DNA of 64,000 nucleotides from Lelliottia jeotgali (GTDB lineage Bacteria > Pseudomonadota > Gammaproteobacteria > Enterobacterales > Enterobacteriaceae), in assembly GCA_002271215.1 (NCBI GenBank), contig CP018628.1:3658001-3722000 (forward strand). Reading direction: 5' to 3'. Under the pieces are notes generated by a model, which saw only the letters and a program-made list of their open reading frames with translations, searched no databases and was not told the origin of the DNA. The position numbers and the translations under genes were made by a program. Positions 9,474 to 19,620 of this stretch are shown piece after piece (position 1 is the stretch's first letter; each line of letters starts with the position of its first letter).

Positions 9474-11450
9474 TTACTCGTCTTCCAGATAGGTGTACCC
9501 GTACAGACCCGCTTCAAACTCTTCCAGGAACTGCTGTTGCAGTCCGGCGTCCAGATCGGTGTTTTTCACCTGATCGCGGAATTGAGTCAGCAGTTTTTTC
9601 GGATCCAGCTGCACGTATTCCAGCATATCCGCCACGGTGTCGCCCTCGTCGGAAAGCTCCACTTCGACGTTGCCGTCAGGGAAGACAAACACGTCCACCG
9701 CTTCGGTATCCCCGAACAGGTTATGCATGTTGCCCAAAATTTCCTGATACGCGCCGACCATAAAGAAGCCCAGCATTGGCGGGTTCTCTGGGTCATATTC
9801 CGGCATCGGCATGGTGGTGGCAATCCCGTCACCGTCGACGTAATGATCGATAGCCCCGTCGGAATCACAGGTGATATCCAGCAGCACCGCACGACGTTCC
9901 GGCGCGTGATTCAGCCCTTCCAGCGGCAGAACCGGGAACAGCTGATCGATACCCCAGGCATCCGGCATCGACTGGAACAGCGAGAAGTTGACGTAAATCT
10001 TATCCGCCATACGTTCCTGGAGTTCGTCGATAATCGGACGGTGCGCACGGTTGCTCGGGTCGAGCTGTTTCTGCACTTCATGACACATGTTCAGATACAG
10101 CTGCTCTGCCCAGGCGCGTTCCTGCAGGCTGAAGGTGCCCGATGAATAACCGACGTGAATGTCGTGCAGATCCATCTGGCTATCGTGCAGCCATTCGCGC
10201 AGTGAACGACGGTTGCCCGGTTCATGCATTTCCTGCCAGGTTTCCCACATGTTTTGCAGAGCACGTGGCGCATCTTCCTGCGGCGGGGTCGCTTCGGTAT
10301 TTTCGCTGCGCTCCACGCCGATGATGTTAGAGACCAGCACCGTGTGGTGCGCAGTCACCGCGCGGCCAGATTCGGTGATTACCGTCGGATGCGGCAAACC
10401 GTTCTCTTCGCAGGCATCGCCGATCGCCCAGATAATGTTGTTGGCGTATTCGTTCAAGCCGTAGTTCACGGAGCAGTCAGACTGCGAGCGCGTGCCTTCA
10501 TAGTCCACGCCCAGACCGCCGCCCACATCGAAGCATTCGATGTTCACGCCCAGCTTATGCAGCTCAACGTAGAAACGCGTGGATTCACGTACGCCCGTGG
10601 CGATATCGCGAATGTTGGCCATCTGCGAACCGAGGTGGAAGTGCAGCAGCTGGATGCTGTCCAGACGACCGCGCTCGCGCAGCATTTCCACCAGTTGCAG
10701 AACCTGCCCTGCCGCCAGACCGAATTTGGATTTTTCGCCGCCCGAGGACTGCCATTTACCGGAGCCCTGAGACGCCAGACGCGCACGCACACCGAGGCGC
10801 GGTACCACGTTCAGACGTTCAGCTTCTTCCAGCACGATAGCGATTTCAGTCATCTTCTCGATAACCAGATAGACCTTGTGGCCCATCTTCTCGCCAATCA
10901 GCGCCAGACGAATATATTCGCGGTCTTTATAGCCGTTACAGACAATCACCGAACGCGTCATACCGGCGTGCGCCAGTACCGCCATCAGTTCCGCTTTAGA
11001 ACCGGCTTCCAGACCCAGTGGTTCACCGGAGTGGATCAGGGATTCAATGACGCGACGATGCTGGTTCACCTTGATCGGGTAGACCAGGAAGTAGTCGCCC
11101 TTGTAACCATAGGACTCACGCGCACGTTTGAACGCGGCGTTTATGGAGCGCAAACGGTGTTGCAGGATCTGCGGGAAGCAAAACAGTGCTGGCAGACGTT
11201 GGCCCTGCGCTTCGCGCGCTTTCACCAGTTTGGCGAGATCCACACGAGCTTCCGGTACGTCAGGATCCGGGCAAACGCTGATGTGGCCCAGTTCGTTGAC
11301 GTCGTAGTAGTTATTACCCCACCAGGCAATATTGTATGTGCGCAGCATCTTGCTGGCCTCTTCGGAGCTCATCGCAACCTCCTGCATAGAACGTAGTACA
11401 CCCTGTTCGCCCGCTGACGAAGGCGAAACTGAAGACATGTCGTCAGACAT
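9474..11450 (-). CDS. speA: Biosynthetic arginine decarboxylase
   Basis: 658 residues from the [10 protein letters not shown] start, the E. coli length. Four further codons upstream are open, but GAGGT six bases before this ATG settles the start. A pyridoxal-phosphate enzyme of the alanine-racemase-like fold III that turns arginine into agmatine. The PLP lysine is in [11 protein letters not shown] near residue 127. LHFHLGSQ and the [10 protein letters not shown] phosphate-binding loop are visible, as is the C-terminal [12 protein letters not shown] active-site cysteine segment. yqgB ends only 8 bp upstream. Confidence 0.97.
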   Translation of the reverse strand: MSDDMSSVSPSSAGEQGVLRSMQEVAMSSEEASKMLRTYNIAWWGNNYYDVNELGHISVCPDPDVPEARVDLAKLVKAREAQGQRLPALFCFPQILQHRLRSINAAFKRARESYGYKGDYFLVYPIKVNQHRRVIESLIHSGEPLGLEAGSKAELMAVLAHAGMTRSVIVCNGYKDREYIRLALIGEKMGHKVYLVIEKMTEIAIVLEEAERLNVVPRLGVRARLASQGSGKWQSSGGEKSKFGLAAGQVLQLVEMLRERGRLDSIQLLHFHLGSQMANIRDIATGVRESTRFYVELHKLGVNIECFDVGGGLGVDYEGTRSQSDCSVNYGLNEYANNIIWAIGDACEENGLPHPTVITESGRAVTAHHTVLVSNIIGVERSENTEATPPQEDAPRALQNMWETWQEMHEPGNRRSLREWLHDSQMDLHDIHVGYSSGTFSLQERAWAEQLYLNMCHEVQKQLDPSNRAHRPIIDELQERMADKIYVNFSLFQSMPDAWGIDQLFPVLPLEGLNHAPERRAVLLDITCDSDGAIDHYVDGDGIATTMPMPEYDPENPPMLGFFMVGAYQEILGNMHNLFGDTEAVDVFVFPDGNVEVELSDEGDTVADMLEYVQLDPKKLLTQFRDQVKNTDLDAGLQQQFLEEFEAGLYGYTYLEDE

Positions 11451-11458
11451 AGCGAACC

Positions 11459-11590
11459 TCAACTCTTTGTATTAAGTGTAAAACAGTTGACTACTATCGC
11501 AGTGTCACACCGCGATAACAACCCATAAACGGCCCCGTCTTCCAGCAGAGTGTGCTGAAATTCAGACCGTGCGACCGGTTTCTTATTCAT
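11459..11590 (-). CDS. yqgB: Small protein YqgB, leader gene of speA
   Basis: 43 residues: [11 protein letters not shown], then [13 protein letters not shown], then [14 protein letters not shown]. The pattern matches E. coli YqgB as remembered (MKKKPVAQLE...[10 protein letters not shown]). The frame extends 25 codons upstream, but this ATG fits the homologue. The TGA stop overlaps the ribosome-binding site of speA, so translation of this small gene may couple to, or compete with, speA initiation. In E. coli the gene lies in the same place; its molecular function is not settled. Confidence 0.75.
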   Translation of the reverse strand: MNKKPVARSEFQHTLLEDGAVYGLLSRCDTAIVVNCFTLNTKS

Positions 11591-12109
11591 ATCATTGTAA
11601 AACACGTAACCGAACTCTGTATGACAAGGTTCGGCGAAACCACGAGATAACTCCTGAATTAACAAGAGCGCCCTTGTTCAGTTTTCACCAAGCGGATGAC
11701 CGGCCCTGGAATCCTGAGAAGCACCGAAATGGGTATAACATCGGCAGGTTTGCAGATTAGAAATGCGGATTGCGGGAAACAGACGCACGCCAGAACGGCG
11801 TAACTGAGTTAGCGGAAAACGTTGGTTCATTATCGGGTATCACCTCCACGGCCGCCTTCAGAAGACGGACCTCAAGCCAAAGCTAAGTATTCACTGCTCA
11901 ACCCGGCTGGAAGTGGCGACACGATGACATCATCGAGCGCTTTTTTGTATGAGCCGCGCGCCGCGTTTTATACCCACATAACTCCCAAAATGCAAAACAT
12001 AAATGCGCACCTTGCCAGCACCGTCAGGAAAAATTTCCACCTGCGTTTTTAGCACAATGAGAGCGGGGTCAAAAAAAACTGGAAATCGGGCGAAGAAGTG
12101 ACCTAAAAT
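11591..12109. other. Long intergenic region speA/yqgB - metK
   Basis: About 520 bp between divergent transcription units. It should contain the speA/yqgB promoter and leader. I see no strong gene on the plus strand. The minus-strand frame at 11930-12211 is listed separately. Confidence 0.4.
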
Positions 12110-12211
12110 AGCCGTCCAGATGTTAATCCATCTATACTGATTAACACTCAGACTGCCGGTTTTATTTACCTGCAGGTCTTGGTAGAATCGTCTTCTACGG
12201 CCATTGCGCAC
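11930..12211 (-). CDS. Possible small protein at the yqgD position (doubtful)
   Basis: 93-codon frame, antisense to the metK promoter and covering its MetJ boxes. A hydrophobic segment (INIWTAILGHFFARFPVFF) and a basic N-terminus could make a small membrane protein. E. coli has an annotated yqgD between yqgB and metK, so position agrees, but I cannot verify sequence similarity. It may simply be open by chance across regulatory DNA. Confidence 0.3.
   Translation of the reverse strand: MRNGRRRRFYQDLQVNKTGSLSVNQYRWINIWTAILGHFFARFPVFFDPALIVLKTQVEIFPDGAGKVRIYVLHFGSYVGIKRGARLIQKSAR
12110..12133 (+). promoter_or_regulatory. MetJ operator (three met boxes) before metK
   Basis: Three contiguous 8-mers AGCCGTCC, AGATGTTA and ATCCATCT approximate the AGACGTCT met box. 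They sit about 120 bp before the metK ATG, where MetJ-SAM represses metK in E. coli. Confidence 0.7.
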
Positions 12212-12253
12212 AGCAGTTTGAGCTTACCAAATACTCCTTAGGTGAAATATAAC

Positions 12254-13408
12254 ATGGCAAAACACCTGTTTACGTCCGAGTCTGTATCAGAAGGGCATCC
12301 TGATAAAATCGCTGACCAAATCTCCGATGCAGTGCTGGATGCGATCCTGGAACAGGATCCTAAAGCGCGCGTGGCGTGCGAAACCTATGTCAAAACTGGC
12401 ATGGTTCTGGTGGGTGGTGAGATCACCACCAGTGCATGGGTTGATATCGAAGAGATCACCCGTAACACCGTGCGTGAAATCGGCTACGTGCATTCTGATA
12501 TGGGCTTTGATGCCAACTCTTGCGCCGTTTTGAGCGCAATTGGCAAACAGTCCCCGGACATCAACCAGGGCGTTGATCGTACCGATCCGCTTGAGCAAGG
12601 TGCTGGCGACCAGGGCCTGATGTTTGGCTATGCGACCAACGAAACCGACGTTCTGATGCCTGCGCCAATCACTTACGCTCACCGTCTGGTGCAGCGTCAG
12701 GCAGAAGTGCGTAAAAACGGCACGCTGCCGTGGCTGCGTCCGGATGCAAAAAGCCAGATCACTTTCCAGTATGACGACGGCAAAATCGTCGGTATCGACG
12801 CGGTTGTACTGTCGACTCAGCACTCCGAAGACGTTGCGCTGAAAACACTGCAGGAAGCGGTGATGGAAGAGATCATCAAGCCAGTTCTGCCTGCAGAATG
12901 GCTGAATGCCTCTACCAAATACCACATCAACCCGACTGGCCGTTTTGTGATCGGTGGCCCAATGGGCGACTGCGGTCTGACCGGGCGTAAAATCATCGTT
13001 GATACCTACGGCGGCATGGCGCGTCACGGTGGCGGCGCGTTCTCCGGTAAAGATCCGTCTAAAGTTGACCGTTCTGCGGCGTACGCGGCGCGTTATGTGG
13101 CGAAAAACATCGTCGCTGCGGGTCTGGCCGATCGCTGTGAAATTCAGGTTTCCTACGCTATCGGCGTGGCAGAACCGACGTCCATCATGGTCGAAACTTT
13201 CGGTACCGAGAAGATCTCTACCGAACAGCTGACTCTGCTGGTGCGCGAGTTCTTCGACCTGCGTCCATACGGCCTGATCCAGATGCTGGATCTGCTGCAC
13301 CCAATCTACAAAGAAACCGCAGCATACGGTCACTTTGGTCGCGAACATTTCCCATGGGAAAAAACCGACAAAGCCGCTCTGCTGCGTGAAGCTGCCGGTC
13401 TGAAGTAA
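12254..13408 (+). CDS. metK: S-adenosylmethionine synthase
   Basis: 384 residues from [20 protein letters not shown]; the in-frame ATG 12 bases earlier lacks homologue support. The enzyme makes SAM from methionine and [15 protein letters not shown] holds the ATP and magnesium contacts, [12 protein letters not shown] is MAT signature 1, and [16 protein letters not shown] is signature 2 with catalytic lysines. Repression by MetJ is likely from the boxes upstream. A strong terminator follows, so it is monocistronic. Confidence 0.98.
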   Translation: MAKHLFTSESVSEGHPDKIADQISDAVLDAILEQDPKARVACETYVKTGMVLVGGEITTSAWVDIEEITRNTVREIGYVHSDMGFDANSCAVLSAIGKQSPDINQGVDRTDPLEQGAGDQGLMFGYATNETDVLMPAPITYAHRLVQRQAEVRKNGTLPWLRPDAKSQITFQYDDGKIVGIDAVVLSTQHSEDVALKTLQEAVMEEIIKPVLPAEWLNASTKYHINPTGRFVIGGPMGDCGLTGRKIIVDTYGGMARHGGGAFSGKDPSKVDRSAAYAARYVAKNIVAAGLADRCEIQVSYAIGVAEPTSIMVETFGTEKISTEQLTLLVREFFDLRPYGLIQMLDLLHPIYKETAAYGHFGREHFPWEKTDKAALLREAAGLK

Positions 13409-13425
13409 TCGACCGATAGCGTTTG

Positions 13426-13452
13426 AAAAGGCCAGCCTCGTGCTGGCCTTTT
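13426..13452 (+). terminator. metK terminator
   Basis: 11-bp perfect stem AAAAGGCCAGC/GCTGGCCTTTT, 5-nt loop, T-tail. Confidence 0.9.
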
Positions 13453-13472
13453 GCATTTCTGTGCGCTGCCTT

Positions 13473-13549
13473 TGTCGGGTGGCGCTACGCTTACCCGACC
13501 TACGAGCTACGGTTTTGTAGGTCGGGTAAGGCGTAGCCGCCACCCGACA
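13473..13549. repeat. BIME: inverted pair of REP units
   Basis: TGTCGGGTGGCGCTACGC...TTACCCGAC and its inverse copy GTCGGGTAAGGCGTAGCCGC, separated by about 15 bp, after the metK terminator. Confidence 0.85.
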
Positions 13550-13742
13550 AAAACCACCAAATGAAACCGCTTACACCACCCTCTACAGCCCTTCATTTCA
13601 GATTAATCTCTTTGCATGTTTTGCCTTCATCTGCTGTTACATTTCATTTCAGTTAAGTCTGAAACTGCGCCAAACGGGATGCTTATCAACAGAATTAACA
13701 CTATATTTTCATAGCTTTAATAATACTGACAGTTTGCATCGA

Positions 13743-13758
13743 GTGTAACCGATTACAC
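13743..13758 (+). promoter_or_regulatory. GalR/GalS operator of galP
   Basis: GTGTAACCGATTACAC is a full match to the GalR/GalS consensus GTGTAANCGNTTACAC, 85 bp before the galP ATG. Confidence 0.88.
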
Positions 13759-13761
13759 CAA

Positions 13762-13777
13762 CGTGAGATATGTCACA
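13762..13777 (+). promoter_or_regulatory. CRP site of galP
   Basis: CGTGA-GATATG-TCACA matches TGTGA-N6-TCACA with one change. It lies directly next to the GalR operator, the usual arrangement in gal promoters. Confidence 0.75.
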
Positions 13778-13842
13778 TATTTTTACGTCGTACTCACCTA
13801 CCCTTTACATTGATTAAATTGATAACCCAACTGGAGGGCATA

Positions 13843-15240
13843 ATGCCTGACAATAAAAAACAGGGGCGTACGTCCAACAAGGCGATGACATTCTTTGTCT
13901 GCTTCCTCGCAGCCCTGGCAGGACTTCTTTTCGGCCTGGATATCGGCGTCATTGCCGGTGCTTTACCCTTCATCACCGATGAATTTCAGATTAGCCCGCA
14001 CACCCAGGAATGGGTGGTGAGCTCCATGATGTTCGGTGCGGCAGTCGGTGCCGTCGGCAGCGGCTGGCTCTCCTATCGCCTCGGGCGTAAAAAGAGCCTG
14101 ATGATCGGCGCGATTCTGTTTGTTGCCGGTTCACTGTGCTCCGCCGCTGCGCCTAACGTCGAAGTGCTGATTATATCCCGCGTACTGCTCGGTCTGGCGG
14201 TCGGCGTGGCGTCGTATACCGCCCCGCTTTATCTGTCGGAAATTGCCCCGGAGAAAATTCGCGGCAGCATGATCTCCATGTACCAGTTGATGATTACCAT
14301 CGGTATCCTCGGCGCATACCTGTCTGATACCGCGTTCAGTTACAGCGGCGAATGGCGCTGGATGCTGGGTGTGATTATCATCCCGGCGATTTTGCTGCTG
14401 ATCGGCGTCTTCTTCCTGCCTGACAGCCCGCGCTGGTATGCCGCCAAACGCCGCTTCCACGACGCGGAACGCGTGCTGATGCGCCTGCGTGATACCAGTG
14501 CCGAAGCCAAACACGAACTCGATGAAATCCGCGAAAGCCTGAAGGTCAAACAGACCGGTTGGGCGCTGTTTAAAGAGAACAGCAACTTCCGTCGCGCGGT
14601 ATTCCTCGGCGTACTACTCCAGGTGATGCAACAGTTCACCGGGATGAACGTCATCATGTACTACGCGCCGAAAATCTTTGAACTGGCGGGCTACACCAAC
14701 ACCACCGAACAGATGTGGGGGACGGTGATCGTCGGTCTGACCAACGTGCTGGCAACCTTTATCGCCATCGGTCTGGTCGACCGCTGGGGTCGTAAACCGA
14801 CGCTAACCTTAGGCTTCCTGGTGATGGCTGTCGGGATGGGCGTGCTGGGCACCATGATGCATGTGGGCATTCACTCCGCGACCGCGCAGTACTTTGCCGT
14901 GGGGATGCTGCTGATGTTTATCGTCGGTTTTGCGATGAGTGCCGGTCCGCTGATTTGGGTCCTGTGTTCCGAAATTCAGCCGCTGAAAGGGCGTGATTTC
15001 GGTATCACCTGCTCAACCGCGACCAACTGGATCGCCAACATGATCGTCGGCGCAACTTTCCTGACCATGCTCAATACGCTCGGCAACGCCAACACCTTCT
15101 GGGTGTACGGCGGTCTGAACCTGTTCTTTATTGTTCTGACTCTGTGGCTGATTCCTGAAACTAAACACGTTTCTCTGGAACATATCGAACGTAACCTGAT
15201 GAAAGGTCGTCCGCTGCGCGAGATTGGCGCCAGCAACTAA
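13843..15240 (+). CDS. galP: Galactose/proton symporter
   Basis: 465 residues from [10 protein letters not shown], with CTGGAGGG just upstream; the open frame 11 codons earlier is leader. A 12-helix sugar porter of the major facilitator superfamily. [14 protein letters not shown] and the second-half equivalent [11 protein letters not shown] are the family loop signatures, PDSPRW and PETKH flank the halves, and [18 protein letters not shown] carries sugar-binding residues. Control by GalR/GalS and CRP is expected from the sites upstream. REP units follow. Confidence 0.96.
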   Translation: MPDNKKQGRTSNKAMTFFVCFLAALAGLLFGLDIGVIAGALPFITDEFQISPHTQEWVVSSMMFGAAVGAVGSGWLSYRLGRKKSLMIGAILFVAGSLCSAAAPNVEVLIISRVLLGLAVGVASYTAPLYLSEIAPEKIRGSMISMYQLMITIGILGAYLSDTAFSYSGEWRWMLGVIIIPAILLLIGVFFLPDSPRWYAAKRRFHDAERVLMRLRDTSAEAKHELDEIRESLKVKQTGWALFKENSNFRRAVFLGVLLQVMQQFTGMNVIMYYAPKIFELAGYTNTTEQMWGTVIVGLTNVLATFIAIGLVDRWGRKPTLTLGFLVMAVGMGVLGTMMHVGIHSATAQYFAVGMLLMFIVGFAMSAGPLIWVLCSEIQPLKGRDFGITCSTATNWIANMIVGATFLTMLNTLGNANTFWVYGGLNLFFIVLTLWLIPETKHVSLEHIERNLMKGRPLREIGASN

Positions 15241-15247
15241 GGACCCT

Positions 15248-15319
15248 GCCCGGCGGCGCAAGCTTGCCGGGCCTACTGTTGCTCTGAACGTAGGCCCGTG
15301 CAAGCGCAGCGCCCCGGGC
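15248..15319. repeat. BIME between galP and sprT
   Basis: GCCCGGCGGCGCAAGCTTGC/CGGGC and GTAGGCCCGTGCAAGCGCAG/...CCCGGGC, two REP palindromes in opposite orientation. Confidence 0.8.
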
Positions 15320-15368
15320 AAAACCTCTCGCTTGCACTCCACCTTTTAGCACTTTATCCTCTGCCCCT

Positions 15369-15866
15369 ATGAAAACCCCACGCCTTCCCATCGCCCTCCA
15401 GCAAGCCGTCATGCACGCTTTGCGGGATAAACTCGCACAAGCCAACCTGAAGCTTGGGCGAAACTATCCTGAACCTAAAGTGGTCTATCAGCAGCGCGGC
15501 ACTTCGGCAGGCACCGCCTGGCTTGAATCATACGAAATTCGCCTCAATCCGGTACTGATGATGGAAAACCAGCAGGCGTTTATCGACGAAGTGGTCCCGC
15601 ACGAGTTGGCGCACTTACTGGTGTGGAAACACTTTGGCCGCGTGGCACCGCACGGCAAAGAGTGGAAATGGATGATGGAAGCCGTACTCGGCGTTCCCGC
15701 GCGGCGCACGCACCAGTTCGAGCTGGAATCGGTACGACGTAACACCTTCCCCTATCGCTGTCAGTGCCAGCAGCATCAGCTGACTGTTCGCCGTCACAAT
15801 CGCGTGGTGCGCGGTGAAGCCACCTACCGTTGTGTCAAATGCGGTGAACCACTGGTCGCAGAATAA
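15369..15866 (+). CDS. sprT: SprT family zinc metalloprotease-like protein
   Basis: 165 residues, near-identical to E. coli SprT. The HELAH motif near residue 78 ([16 protein letters not shown]) and a C-terminal zinc ribbon (CQC...CVKCGE) are the family hallmarks, shared with eukaryotic Spartan proteases. The bacterial role is poorly defined. The ribosome site before the ATG is weak. The gene is followed by endA, 94 bp away, as in E. coli. Confidence 0.94.
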   Translation: MKTPRLPIALQQAVMHALRDKLAQANLKLGRNYPEPKVVYQQRGTSAGTAWLESYEIRLNPVLMMENQQAFIDEVVPHELAHLLVWKHFGRVAPHGKEWKWMMEAVLGVPARRTHQFELESVRRNTFPYRCQCQQHQLTVRRHNRVVRGEATYRCVKCGEPLVAE

Positions 15867-15960
15867 TCAATTGAACAATCAGGAACTTTCCTGATCTGAC
15901 TGATTGCATACTGGAACATCTTTCGCTACGTTGCGGGCTCGTTTTGACACGGAGTTCGAG

Positions 15961-16668
15961 ATGTCCCGTAATTATTCTTCCGCTGTCGCTCTGCTGGCGA
16001 CAGTTCTCACAGGCCCTGTGCTGGCCGACGGTATCAACAGTTTTTCTCAGGCCAAGGCCGCAGGCGTCAAAGTGAACGCCGATGCGCCAGGTGATTTCTA
16101 TTGCGGCTGCAAAATTAACTGGCAGGGCAAAAAAGGGGTCGTTGACCTCGAATCGTGCGGCTACAAAGTGCGTAAAAACGAAAATCGCGCCAACCGCATC
16201 GAATGGGAACACGTAGTTCCGGCATGGCAGTTTGGCCATCAGCGCCAGTGCTGGCAGGACGGCGGGCGTAAAAACTGCGCTAAAGACCCAATCTATCGCC
16301 AGATAGAAAGTGACATGCACAACTTGCAACCCGCCGTGGGCGAAGTGAATGGCGACCGCGCCAACTTCATGTACAGCCAGTGGAACGGCGGTGAAGGCCA
16401 GTACGGCCAGTGCGGAATGAAGGTCGATTTCAAAGAGAAAGTTGCCGAGCCACCAGCCCGTGCGCGCGGCAGCATCGCTCGCACCTACTTCTATATGCGC
16501 GATCGCTACGAGCTGAATCTCTCTCGCCAACAAACCCAGCTTTTTAACGCCTGGGATAAACAGTATCCGGTTACCGACTGGGAATGCGAGCGCGATAGCC
16601 GCATCGCCAAAGTTCAGGGGAATCACAACCCGTATGTGCAGCGGGCTTGCCAGGCGCAAAAGAGCTAA
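15961..16668 (+). CDS. endA: DNA-specific endonuclease I (periplasmic)
   Basis: 235 residues from [22 protein letters not shown], a signal peptide with cleavage expected after VLA. An ACGGAG site precedes the ATG; the frame is open 19 codons further up without homologue support. A beta-beta-alpha metal nuclease. [11 protein letters not shown] carries the catalytic His region, and [20 protein letters not shown] completes the site. Eight cysteines suggest disulfides, as known for the E. coli enzyme. It degrades double-stranded DNA in the periplasm. Confidence 0.95.
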   Translation: MSRNYSSAVALLATVLTGPVLADGINSFSQAKAAGVKVNADAPGDFYCGCKINWQGKKGVVDLESCGYKVRKNENRANRIEWEHVVPAWQFGHQRQCWQDGGRKNCAKDPIYRQIESDMHNLQPAVGEVNGDRANFMYSQWNGGEGQYGQCGMKVDFKEKVAEPPARARGSIARTYFYMRDRYELNLSRQQTQLFNAWDKQYPVTDWECERDSRIAKVQGNHNPYVQRACQAQKS

Positions 16669-16720
16669 CCTACACTAGCGGCAATTGGTTTATACCGCAC
16701 TTTATATGGAATTTTTGACT

Positions 16721-17452
16721 ATGCGCATCCCTCGCATTTATCACCCGGAATTGATTGCCGCTGGCAGCGAAATTGCTCTCTGTGACGAAGCCGCCAACCA
16801 CGTTGGTCGCGTACTGCGCATGGGCGCGGGCCAGGCGATACAGCTTTTTGATGGCAGCAATCAGGTTTTCGACGCCGAAATCACCCGCGCCGATAAAAAG
16901 AGCGTGCAGGTTAACGTCCTGCGCGGTGAAGTGGATGACCGGGAATCCCCGCTGCACATCCATCTGGGCCAGGTGATGTCGCGCGGCGAAAAGATGGAGT
17001 TCACTATCCAGAAATCGATCGAACTGGGTGTAAGCCTCATTACGCCACTTTTTTCTGAACGCTGTGGCGTTAAACTGGATGCTGAACGTCTGAACAAAAA
17101 GATTCAGCAGTGGCAGAAGATTGCCATCGCCGCGTGCGAACAGTGCGGTCGCAACCGTATTCCGGAGATCCGCCCGCCGATGGATTTAGAGGCGTGGTGC
17201 GCTGAAGAAGAGAGCGGCCTGAAGCTCAATCTTCACCCGCGTGCCAGCGCTAGCATCAACACGCTGCCGCTGCCGGTCGAGCGCGTGCGTTTGCTGATTG
17301 GCCCAGAAGGCGGGCTGTCGACAGATGAAATTGCCATGACCGCACGTTATCAATTTACTGATATTCTGTTGGGACCTCGCGTTCTGCGCACTGAGACAAC
17401 GGCACTCACTGCCATCACCGCACTGCAGGTGCGTTTTGGCGATCTGGGTTGA
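16721..17452 (+). CDS. rsmE: 16S rRNA m3U1498 methyltransferase
   Basis: 243 residues from [16 protein letters not shown]-fold methyltransferase that modifies U1498 of 16S rRNA in assembled 30S subunits. It has an N-terminal PUA-like domain (1-75). The C-terminal trefoil knot carries the SAM-binding [10 protein letters not shown] and [15 protein letters not shown] motifs. It is followed by gshB after 20 bp, a conserved pair likely co-transcribed. Confidence 0.96.
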   Translation: MRIPRIYHPELIAAGSEIALCDEAANHVGRVLRMGAGQAIQLFDGSNQVFDAEITRADKKSVQVNVLRGEVDDRESPLHIHLGQVMSRGEKMEFTIQKSIELGVSLITPLFSERCGVKLDAERLNKKIQQWQKIAIAACEQCGRNRIPEIRPPMDLEAWCAEEESGLKLNLHPRASASINTLPLPVERVRLLIGPEGGLSTDEIAMTARYQFTDILLGPRVLRTETTALTAITALQVRFGDLG

Positions 17453-17472
17453 AGCATTAACGGAGAAGAACA

Positions 17473-18420
17473 ATGATCAAGCTCGGCATCGTGATGGACC
17501 CCATCGCAAGCATTAACATCAAGAAAGATTCCAGCTTCGCTATGCTGCTGGAAGCACAGCGTCGCGGCTACCAGCTCCATTACATGGAAATGGCCGATCT
17601 TTACCTGAACAACGGTGAAGCCCGCGCCCGCACGCGCATCGTTAACGTCGAGCAAAATTACGATAAATGGTACGAGTTCGGTTCTGAGCAGGATATTCCG
17701 CTTGCCGATCTCGACGTGATCCTGATGCGTAAAGATCCTCCGTTCGACACCGAATTCATCTACTGCACCTATATCCTTGAGCGCGCAGAAGAAAAAGGCA
17801 CGCTGATCGTTAACAAACCGCAGAGCCTGCGCGACTGTAACGAGAAGCTGTATACCGCCTGGTTCTCCGACCTGACGCCGGAAACACTGGTCACGCGCAA
17901 CAAAGCGCAGCTGAAAGCCTTCTGGCAGAAGCACGGCGATATCATCCTCAAGCCGCTGGACGGCATGGGCGGCGCGTCGATCTTCCGCGTGAAAGAAGGC
18001 GACCCGAACCTCGGTGTGATCGCTGAAACACTGACCGAGCACGGCACCCGCTACTGCATGGCGCAGAACTACATTCCTGCAATCGTGGATGGCGACAAAC
18101 GCGTGCTGGTGGTCGACGGCGAGCCGGTCCCTTACTGTCTGGCACGTATTCCTCAGGGCGGCGAAACCCGTGGTAATCTGGCTGCCGGTGGCCGTGGCGA
18201 ACCGCGTCCACTGACCGACAGCGACTGGGAAATTGCCCGCCGCGTTGGCCCAATGCTGAAAGCCAAAGGGCTGATTTTCGTCGGCCTGGATATCATCGGT
18301 GATCGCCTGACGGAAGTGAACGTCACCAGCCCGACCTGTATCCGCGAAATAGAAGCTGAGTTCCCGGTATCCATTACCGGCATGCTGATGGACGCGATCG
18401 AAAAACGTCTCAAGCAGTAA
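17473..18420 (+). CDS. gshB: Glutathione synthetase
   Basis: 315 residues, ATP-grasp enzyme joining glycine to gamma-glutamylcysteine. MIKLGIVMDPIASINIKKD starts the N-terminal domain. DIILKPLDGMGGASIFR is the ATP-grasp lysine/glycine loop, and GGRGEPRPLT and the C-terminal NVTSPTCIREIEAE hold substrate and metal residues. CGGAGAAG precedes the ATG. A 127-bp ERIC element and then a strong terminator follow, separating it from yqgE. Confidence 0.97.
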   Translation: MIKLGIVMDPIASINIKKDSSFAMLLEAQRRGYQLHYMEMADLYLNNGEARARTRIVNVEQNYDKWYEFGSEQDIPLADLDVILMRKDPPFDTEFIYCTYILERAEEKGTLIVNKPQSLRDCNEKLYTAWFSDLTPETLVTRNKAQLKAFWQKHGDIILKPLDGMGGASIFRVKEGDPNLGVIAETLTEHGTRYCMAQNYIPAIVDGDKRVLVVDGEPVPYCLARIPQGGETRGNLAAGGRGEPRPLTDSDWEIARRVGPMLKAKGLIFVGLDIIGDRLTEVNVTSPTCIREIEAEFPVSITGMLMDAIEKRLKQ

Positions 18421-18440
18421 CGAACTCATCACGAAGTATT

Positions 18441-18567
18441 TATCCCCTAAATAATTCGAGTTGCAGGAAGGCGGCAAGCGAGTGAATCCCCAGGAGCTTA
18501 CTAGAGTAAGTGACTGGGGTGAGCGAGCGCAGCCAACGCACATGCAGCTTGAAGTATGACGGGGATA
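18441..18567 (+). repeat. ERIC element (IRU), full length
   Basis: 127 bp bounded by TATCCCC and GGGGATA. The centre carries GTGAATCCCCAGGAGCTTAC and AAGTGACTGGGGTGAGCG, the sites to which ERIC-PCR primers match. This is the canonical length. It lies between gshB and its terminator, so it should be transcribed and fold as a long hairpin at the gshB mRNA end. Confidence 0.93.
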
Positions 18568-18569
18568 GT

Positions 18570-18612
18570 GACAAGGCCCAGGATTGTCCGCATACTGGGC
18601 CTTGTCGCTTTT
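18570..18612 (+). terminator. gshB terminator
   Basis: 12-bp perfect stem GACAAGGCCCAG/CTGGGCCTTGTC, 13-nt loop, then GCTTTTT. Confidence 0.88.
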
Positions 18613-18638
18613 TAAACCAGGAATCAGAACCTCTGACA

Positions 18639-19199
18639 ATGAATTTACAGCATCACTTTCTTATTGCCATGCCTGCTCTCCAGGACCCGATTTTCCGTCG
18701 TTCGGTCGTTTATATCTGTGAATACAGCGAAGACGGCGCGATGGGGATTATCATCAACAAACCGCTGGAAAATCTGCAAATCGAGGGCATTCTTGAGAAG
18801 CTCAAGATCACCCCGGAAGACCGCGCCCCGGAGATCCGTCTTGATAAGCCGGTGATGCTCGGCGGCCCGCTGGCAGAAGATCGTGGTTTTATCCTGCATA
18901 CGCCTCCGGGTTTCTCCTCCAGCATTCGCGTCTCCGATAATACGGTTATCACCACCTCGCGCGACGTACTGGAAACGCTGGGGACACTTAATCAGCCTTC
19001 CGAAGTGCTGGTCGCGCTGGGCTACTCCTCCTGGGAGAAAGGCCAGCTGGAGCAGGAAATTCTCGACAACGCTTGGCTCACCGCCCCTGCTGACCTGAAC
19101 ATTCTATTTAAAACGCCGATTGCCGACAGATGGCGTGAAGCGGCTAAACTCATTGGTATCGACATCCAGACCATGCCTGGCGTAGCGGGGCACGCATAA
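18639..19199 (+). CDS. yqgE: YqgE/AlgH family protein
   Basis: 186 residues from [20 protein letters not shown] frame reading in from the ERIC element extends upstream but is artefactual. The conserved UPF0301 core is seen: [30 protein letters not shown] and [13 protein letters not shown]. Function is not established. The stop overlaps the ruvX start by one base (TAATG), so the two are translationally linked as in E. coli. Confidence 0.94.
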   Translation: MNLQHHFLIAMPALQDPIFRRSVVYICEYSEDGAMGIIINKPLENLQIEGILEKLKITPEDRAPEIRLDKPVMLGGPLAEDRGFILHTPPGFSSSIRVSDNTVITTSRDVLETLGTLNQPSEVLVALGYSSWEKGQLEQEILDNAWLTAPADLNILFKTPIADRWREAAKLIGIDIQTMPGVAGHA

Positions 19200-19615
19200 T
19201 GAGCGGAACCCTTCTTGGCTTTGATTTTGGTACCAAAAGTATCGGCGTGGCGATTGGTCAACGCATCACGGGCACCGCACGTCCACTGACGGCGATTAAA
19301 GCCCAGGATGGTACGCCTGACTGGACGCTTATCGAACGCCTGCTGAAAGAGTGGCAACCCGAAGCCGTCATCGTCGGCCTGCCGCTCAACATGGACGGTA
19401 CCGAACAACCGCTCACCGCCCGTGCGCGCAAATTTGCCAATAAGATTCATGGCCGATTTGGTGTCGTCGTCAAACTGCACGATGAGCGTCTGAGCACCGT
19501 CGAAGCCCGTGCCGGTTTGTTTGAACATGGCGGATTCCGCGCCCTGAACAAAGGTAGCGTCGATTCGGCGTCGGCGGTGATTATCCTCGAAAGCTTCTTC
19601 GAGCAAGGGTTTTAA
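19199..19615 (+). CDS. ruvX: Holliday junction resolvase-like RuvX (YqgF)
   Basis: 138 residues with an RNase H-like fold. The first acidic residue is in [14 protein letters not shown], the second near [16 protein letters not shown], and the C-terminal [11 protein letters not shown] supplies the third. E. coli YqgF is implicated in pre-16S rRNA 5' processing; the resolvase name comes from fold similarity. It ends 5 bp from the convergent yggR stop, with no terminator between them. Confidence 0.95.
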   Translation: MSGTLLGFDFGTKSIGVAIGQRITGTARPLTAIKAQDGTPDWTLIERLLKEWQPEAVIVGLPLNMDGTEQPLTARARKFANKIHGRFGVVVKLHDERLSTVEARAGLFEHGGFRALNKGSVDSASAVIILESFFEQGF

Positions 19616-19620
19616 CTCCG

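Noticed and set aside
11569..11760. 63-codon plus-strand frame antisense to yqgB
   Set aside because: Overlaps the yqgB coding strand and has no good start signal; conservation could not be judged.
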